Below are positions 33,440-37,811 of a DNA stretch of 37,811 nucleotides, piece after piece (positions within the stretch are counted from its first letter, which is position 1; every line of letters begins with the position of its first letter). Position numbers and translations under genes: made by a program. The notes under the pieces were generated by a model. It did no database searches. It worked only from the letters and a program-made list of their open reading frames with translations, and was not told the DNA's origin. Location: the NCBI GenBank assembly GCA_016235455.1, contig JACRKZ010000148.1, positions 1 to 37,811 on the forward strand, written 5' to 3'. Source of the DNA: Armatimonadota bacterium. GTDB lineage: Bacteria > Armatimonadota > UBA10988.

Positions 33440-35199
33440 GCAGAGGCACCGGGATCGGCTGCCGCGCCGAGCTCGGGGCAGCGCGTGGCCAGCAGATGGC
33501 GTAGCGCGGTGAGGGTGTAGGGCTTCTGCAACACGCCCACCAGGCTCAGTTCCGCGAAGCGGTCACCCAGCTCCACGGCGCTGTAGCCGCTGGCCAGCAC
33601 CGCGCGGACATTGGGGTTCACCGCGCGCATCTGGCTCAGCGCCTCGGTGCCGCTGAGGTGGGGCATGGTCAGGTCAAGCACCACCAGAGCGATCTCGCTG
33701 GGCATGTCGCGGTAGCGCCGCACAGCCTCGGCGCCGTCGGCCACGACGATGACCTGGAAGCCCAGCCGGCTGAGCATGCGCGACGCCAGAGCCCGGACCG
33801 CGTCCTCGTCCTCGGCCAGCAGGACGGTGCCGGTGCCGCGCCAAGCGGCGTCCGACGCGGACTGGCCTTCCGCCGCGTGCTGGACACCGTCCGAGGCCGG
33901 CAAGTAGACGGCGAATGTCGAGCCGTGGCCGGGCTCGCTCTGCAGGCGGATGGCGCCACCGTGCGCTCTGATGATGCCCACCACCGCGGCCAGCCCCAGT
34001 CCTCGACCGGTGAACTTGGTGGTGTAGAACGGCTCGAACACCCTGGCCAACGTGGCACTGTCCATGCCACAGCCGCTGTCGGTGACCTGCATGGCCACAT
34101 ACTGGCCGGCCGGCAGCTCGTTGCTCAGCGCCGTGGCGCGTAGAAACGCGCTGTCGCATTTGCCGGCGCTAACCGTCACGTCGATGGTGCCAGGCAGGTC
34201 GCCCAACGCCTCGGAGGCGTTGAGGATGAGGTTCATGACCACCTGGCGCAGCTGCGTCGGGTCGGCCAGCACAGTGGGCAGGTCGGGCGCCACGCTGAGC
34301 CGCAGGTCGGCCTTCTTGCTGATGGTCGTGCCCAGCAACTGCGTCATCTGCTCGATGAGCTGGCCCAGGTCGACCTGCTCGGAAGTGAAGGACGCCCGGC
34401 CCGAGTAGGCCAGCATCTGGCGGCACAACTCGCTGCCCTGCCTCACGGCGACCATGATCTGCACGATGTCCGAGCGTGTCGGCGACAGCAGCGCGGCCTG
34501 CTCCAGGGCGAACTCAGCGTGACCCAGGATAACCATCAGGATGTTGTTGAAGTCATGGGCGATGCCGCCCGCCAACACGCCCAGGCTTTCCAGCCGTTGG
34601 GTCTGCTGGAGCTTCTGCTCCAGGTCGGCGCGCTCTTGCGCGGCCCGCTTGGATTCGGTGATATCGCTCAGCGTCGCGCGGATCGTCGTGGCGCCGTCGG
34701 CGGCCGTGGCCAGGCTGGCATCCAGCCGCACCCAGACCGGCGGCTTGGCGTCGCGGCACAGCCGCAGCTCGCAGGGGTGTACGGCGGCAGCGTCCAGGAG
34801 GCGGCGGCGATACAGGTAGTAGACGTCCTGATCGTCGGGCAGCAGGTAGCGCGAGAATGGCTGGGAGACCAGCGCCCCCCGCGGCACACCGAGCATCGCG
34901 GCCGCGGTCAGGTTGGCCTCCTCGATGAGCCCGGCCTCGCTGGTGGTCAGGTAACCCACGGGCGCCAGGTCGTAGAGGTCGAAGTACCGTGCCTGGGAGG
35001 CGGCCAGCTCCAGCTGTGCTCGCCGCAATTCCTCGTTCTGCGTCTCGAGTTCGATCTGGTGGACGCGCAGTTCGTGGAGCACCCGTTGCGCATCCTTGAC
35101 CGAGGTCGGCGCGTCCATGCCTGGTGTTGATGCCGCCAACGCCTCGGCGCGGCGCCGCAGGTCGGAGCCGGGATCGGGACTGGTGTGGTCACTGCTCAT
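33436..35199 (-). CDS. Soluble hybrid histidine kinase (PAS-HisKA-HATPase-REC)
   Basis: 587 residues. ATG at 35199 with GGAGG 5 nt upstream, inside the end of the CheB-CheR fusion gene (11-nt overlap), so translation is probably coupled. No membrane segments. A helical N-terminus (about 35-70, LHELRVHQIELETQNEELRR) leads to a PAS domain (about 71-185), then HisKA with H215 in GGIAHDFNNI, HATPase (N327, DSGCGM at 374-379, GRGLGLAAV at 398-406) and a C-terminal receiver (E463-D464, phospho-acceptor D509 in VVLDLTMP, K559). Its PAS-type input and lack of an output domain suggest that it relays signals with the CheB-CheR-PAS fusion encoded just upstream. Confidence 0.9.
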   Translation of the reverse strand: MSSDHTSPDPGSDLRRRAEALAASTPGMDAPTSVKDAQRVLHELRVHQIELETQNEELRRAQLELAASQARYFDLYDLAPVGYLTTSEAGLIEEANLTAAAMLGVPRGALVSQPFSRYLLPDDQDVYYLYRRRLLDAAAVHPCELRLCRDAKPPVWVRLDASLATAADGATTIRATLSDITESKRAAQERADLEQKLQQTQRLESLGVLAGGIAHDFNNILMVILGHAEFALEQAALLSPTRSDIVQIMVAVRQGSELCRQMLAYSGRASFTSEQVDLGQLIEQMTQLLGTTISKKADLRLSVAPDLPTVLADPTQLRQVVMNLILNASEALGDLPGTIDVTVSAGKCDSAFLRATALSNELPAGQYVAMQVTDSGCGMDSATLARVFEPFYTTKFTGRGLGLAAVVGIIRAHGGAIRLQSEPGHGSTFAVYLPASDGVQHAAEGQSASDAAWRGTGTVLLAEDEDAVRALASRMLSRLGFQVIVVADGAEAVRRYRDMPSEIALVVLDLTMPHLSGTEALSQMRAVNPNVRAVLASGYSAVELGDRFAELSLVGVLQKPYTLTALRHLLATRCPELGAAADPGASA

Positions 35200-37811
35200 A
35201 TCCGCCTCCGTCGAGCGCTCGTTCGGTGGTCGCCACCGCATAGGTCTGACCGGCCTCGTTGACCAGCGCGCTGGCGACCAGCGACACCGCCACCGTGCGT
35301 CCGTCCTTGGCCAGGCGTTGGGCATCGCACGGTTGAACCCCCCGGCCAGTAGCCGGTCCATGCACCAGCGCGGCCAGGTCGAGCGGCTCGCCCGTAGGCC
35401 GCAACAGCGGCAGCGGACGGGCCAACGCCTCGGCCTCGGTCCAGCCGTACAGGCGCTCCGCGCCGGGGTTCCAGGCCACGATGCGGCCGGCGATGTCCTG
35501 CACCGTGACCGCGTCGTTGGAGTCGCGGACCACGGCTGCCAGCCGGCGCAGGGCGTCGGTCTCGCGCAGCAGGTCGCGCGCCTGGCGCGTCTCGGTGATG
35601 TCGGTGAAGGTGATCACCGCGCCCTCAATGACGTTTTCCAGCGTGCGATAGGGCCTGATGCGCAGCAGGAACCACGCGCCCTCGCGGCTCTGCACCTCGA
35701 TGTCGCGCGGCGTGAGGGTGTCGAGCACCGCCTCCACATCGGCCACCAGCGAGTCGTAGCCCACCAGATTCGGCACGATGTGGCCCAGCGGCCGGCCGAC
35801 ATCCGTGCCGATCAGGTTGATCACCTGCGTCACCGACGGTGTGAACCGCTTGATCAGCAGGGCATGGTCGACGAACACCGTGCCCACACCGGAGCCGGCC
35901 AGCAGGTTGACCATGTCGTTGTTGACCCGCGACAGGTCGGCCACACGCTGCTGCAGTTCGGCGTTAACCGTGGCCAGCTCCTCGTTGACCGACTGGAGTT
36001 CCTCCTTGGAGGTCTCGAGTTCCTCGTTGGTCGATTGCAGTTCTTCGTTGACGGACTGCATCTCCTCATTCGAGCACTTGAGTTCCTCGTTGGTGGTCTC
36101 CAACTCCTCATTGGTGGCCTGGAGGAAGTCCTCCTTGGCGCGCAGCTCGGTGCGTAGCGCGGCCAGGCGAGCGTCGGCTTCGCCGTCTCCGGACGCGTCG
36201 GCAGCGGCGCCCAGCGAGGCCGCCGCCAGCGGCTCGCGCTGGGGATCTGGCTCGATCAGGACGAGGAACAGCCGCGCCGGCGTGTCTCCGGCAGCGGCGA
36301 CCATCAGCGGCTTGACGGTCAGGTGGACGACCGTGAAGTCACCGTTGGTGCGCACCCGCAGGTCGGGGCGGACGACCGGCTCGGCCTGGGCGGCCGCCTC
36401 CGTCAACGCCGCGGCCAGGGCGTGGCGCAGCCCTTCGCGGGCCATCTTCACCGCGTTGAGCGTGGCCTCGCCGGGCGCCGGTTCCAGGTACTGGCCGCTG
36501 CGGCCGTGCAGGTACAGGATGTTGCCCTGCTCATCGGTCAGCGCGGCGACCGGCGCCAGGTGGTTGAGCAGGGCGCGTTCGGTGATCTCGCGGTAGCGGC
36601 TTCTGGGCCGACCAGCGTCAGCGTGGGGTGCCGGGTGGGCCGCCGGCTGCCCTTCGCGGTCGGGCAGCAGCAGGCCCAACGGGGTGCGCGGCGTGCCCGG
36701 CCCCTGGTCGCGCCGCGCATACAGCTTGGCCTTGCGGTCGAGGGCGGTGAACAAGTCGGCGAACTCGCCCACGGTCTCCGAGGTGCCCAGGAACAGCGCG
36801 CCGCCAGACTTGAGCCCGTAGTGGAACAGCGGGATGAGCCGATGCTGCAAGTCGGCCCCCATGTAGATCAGCAGGTTGCGGCAACTGATCAGGTCCAGCC
36901 GAGAGAACGGCGGGTCCTTGGCCACATCCTGCTCGGAGAAGACCAGCAGGTCGCGCATCTCCTTGCGGATGCGGTAGGTGGCGCCCTCGCTGTCCAGAGT
37001 GAAGAACCGGGCCAGCCGTTCGGGTGAGACGTCGGCGGCGATGCTCGCGGGGTACACTCCGGCGCGCGCCGTGGCCACCGCGCGGCTGTCGATGTCGGTG
37101 GCGAAGATCTGCACCTTGTGACCGCGACGCAGTGCCTCGGCCTTCTCCCAGAGCACCATGGCCAGCGAGTAAGCTTCCTCGCCCGTGGAGCAGCCCGGCA
37201 CCCAGACGCGCACCGGCGCGCCGGACGGGCGGCCCTCGAAGAGCTGCTCGTCGACCCACTTCTCCACCGCGGCGAAGGCCTCGGGGTCGCGGAAGAAGCT
37301 GGTCACGCCGATCAGCAGATCGCGGAACAGCTCCTCCACCTCTTCGGGGCTGCGCCGCAGGAACAGTTCGTAGTCGCTGCAATGCTCTATCTGCTGCACG
37401 GCCATGCGCCGTTCGATGCGCCGACGTACCGTGTTCTGCTTGTACTGCGAGAAGTCGTGGCCGGTCTGCTGGCGCAGCAGCACGAAGATGTGGTTCACAC
37501 TGGTATCGACCGGGGGCACGGCGTCCGCCGCGGGCCGCGGACCGCCAAAGGCGCGTGCTGCATAGGCCAGCAGTTGCGTCGGCATCTCCGCGGGCGGCAG
37601 TACCAGGTCCACCACGCCCGTGGCGATGACGCTGCGCGGCATGCCGTCGTGTTCGGTGGACTCAGGGCTCTGGGCCAGCACCAGGCCGCCTTCGCCCTTG
37701 ACCGCGCGTGCGCCGAGCGAGCCGTCGCTGCCCGTGCCCGACAGCACCACGCACATCGCGCGCTCGCCGAGCTCCTGGGCCAGAGAGCGGAAGAAGAAGT
37801 CGATGGGCAGC
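35189..37811 (-). CDS. CheB-CheR-coiled-coil-PAS fusion protein (5' end beyond window)
   Basis: About 873 residues are present, starting inside CheB. The part seen has the C-terminal half of the CheB methylesterase (CVVLSGTGSDGSLGARAVKGEGG, GMPRSVIATGVVDLVLPPAE), then the CheR methyltransferase (N-terminal helices with RRRIERRM; SAM-binding VWVPGCSTGEEAYSLAM; IFATDIDSRAV; FSRLDLISCRNLLIYMG). A PAS-like section is followed by a heptad coiled coil (35952-36135), another PAS-like domain (VGTVFVDHALLIKRF...VQSREGAWFLLRIRPYR) and a final PAS (LRRLAAVVRDSNDAVTVQD). Such proteins methylate/demethylate receptor glutamates or act as stress-sensing regulators outside chemotaxis. The next gene, a hybrid histidine kinase, overlaps its stop. 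Confidence 0.9.
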   Translation of the reverse strand, partial: LPIDFFFRSLAQELGERAMCVVLSGTGSDGSLGARAVKGEGGLVLAQSPESTEHDGMPRSVIATGVVDLVLPPAEMPTQLLAYAARAFGGPRPAADAVPPVDTSVNHIFVLLRQQTGHDFSQYKQNTVRRRIERRMAVQQIEHCSDYELFLRRSPEEVEELFRDLLIGVTSFFRDPEAFAAVEKWVDEQLFEGRPSGAPVRVWVPGCSTGEEAYSLAMVLWEKAEALRRGHKVQIFATDIDSRAVATARAGVYPASIAADVSPERLARFFTLDSEGATYRIRKEMRDLLVFSEQDVAKDPPFSRLDLISCRNLLIYMGADLQHRLIPLFHYGLKSGGALFLGTSETVGEFADLFTALDRKAKLYARRDQGPGTPRTPLGLLLPDREGQPAAHPAPHADAGRPRSRYREITERALLNHLAPVAALTDEQGNILYLHGRSGQYLEPAPGEATLNAVKMAREGLRHALAAALTEAAAQAEPVVRPDLRVRTNGDFTVVHLTVKPLMVAAAGDTPARLFLVLIEPDPQREPLAAASLGAAADASGDGEADARLAALRTELRAKEDFLQATNEELETTNEELKCSNEEMQSVNEELQSTNEELETSKEELQSVNEELATVNAELQQRVADLSRVNNDMVNLLAGSGVGTVFVDHALLIKRFTPSVTQVINLIGTDVGRPLGHIVPNLVGYDSLVADVEAVLDTLTPRDIEVQSREGAWFLLRIRPYRTLENVIEGAVITFTDITETRQARDLLRETDALRRLAAVVRDSNDAVTVQDIAGRIVAWNPGAERLYGWTEAEALARPLPLLRPTGEPLDLAALVHGPATGRGVQPCDAQRLAKDGRTVAVSLVASALVNEAGQTYAVATTERALDGGGYEQ
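35952..36135 (-). repeat. Heptad repeat encoding the coiled-coil linker of the CheB-CheR fusion
   Basis: About eight consecutive seven-residue units of the form (T/S)NEELx(S/T), for example TNEELETTNEEL and SVNEELQSTNEEL, seen as a 21-bp DNA periodicity with recurring agttcctcgttg on the plus strand. Dimeric coiled coils of this kind commonly connect CheR and PAS modules in this family. Confidence 0.8.

Noticed and set aside
1..37811. tRNA, rRNA, prophage, integrase or classical insertion-sequence genes
   Set aside because: None seen by eye on either strand; the only mobile-element type gene is the RAYT at 4146-4814.

Overview
A G+C-rich window (about two thirds G+C by eye) from a bacterium with many large secreted proteins. 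The gene families suggest the Planctomycetota/Lentisphaerota/Hydrogenedentota/Armatimonadota neighbourhood rather than Proteobacteria or Actinobacteria: secreted right-handed beta-helix proteins, an exported FAD oxidoreductase with a golvesin-like C-terminal domain, UroD-like and Gfo/Idh/MocA enzymes, an extracellular nucleoside-hydrolase-like protein, a peptidase C10 with Calx-beta-like repeats, and hybrid histidine kinases. The phylum is an inference; there is no rRNA or tRNA marker in the window.

Layout. 1-3875 (minus): a glycyl-radical enzyme of the pyruvate formate-lyase family, cut by the window edge, behind a membrane hybrid histidine kinase. 4146-8308 (plus): a RAYT/Y1-type transposase whose expected catalytic Tyr is His, a 57-residue peptide gene that looks like an orphan RiPP precursor, a VIT1/CCC1-type metal transporter, a secreted alpha/beta-hydrolase, a small membrane-anchored protein that appears split by a one-base frameshift, and a secreted thioredoxin-fold protein without a CxxC pair. 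8639-20375 (plus): six co-oriented genes that look like a catabolic module. Exported are beta-helix protein 1, an FAD oxidoreductase, a translationally coupled TIM-barrel-like protein and beta-helix protein 2; cytoplasmic are a UroD/corrinoid-methyltransferase-like protein and a Gfo/Idh/MocA oxidoreductase. 20436-29360 (minus): two tandem paralogous repeat proteins. One is a frameshifted Calx-beta-like protein with a beta-propeller inserted inside its first repeat; the other is an intact 1693-residue peptidase C10 with ten Calx-beta-like repeats. Their last 350 bp are 98% identical and each is followed by the same 13-bp-stem hairpin. 29577-33439 (plus): a discoidin/PKD/nucleoside-hydrolase protein, a GH5-like glycosidase and a VOC-fold protein. 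33436-37811 (minus): a CheB-CheR-PAS fusion, cut by the window edge, overlapping a soluble hybrid histidine kinase.

How they may work together (inference): exported beta-helix, oxidoreductase and glycosidase-like proteins would process a complex glycan or glycoside outside the cytoplasm, while the Gfo/Idh and UroD-like enzymes would handle the resulting sugar or methylated compound inside. The repeat proteins look like surface or secreted adhesion and proteolysis factors. Strong multi-hairpin non-coding stretches precede both beta-helix genes and the GH5-like gene. The best candidates for something undescribed are the nested propeller/Calx-beta architecture with its homogenised C-terminus, the 57-residue peptide, the His-for-Tyr RAYT, and the structured non-coding region at 8391-8520. 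Two separate frameshifts (near 7265 and 21770) mean either local decay or draft-quality sequence errors.
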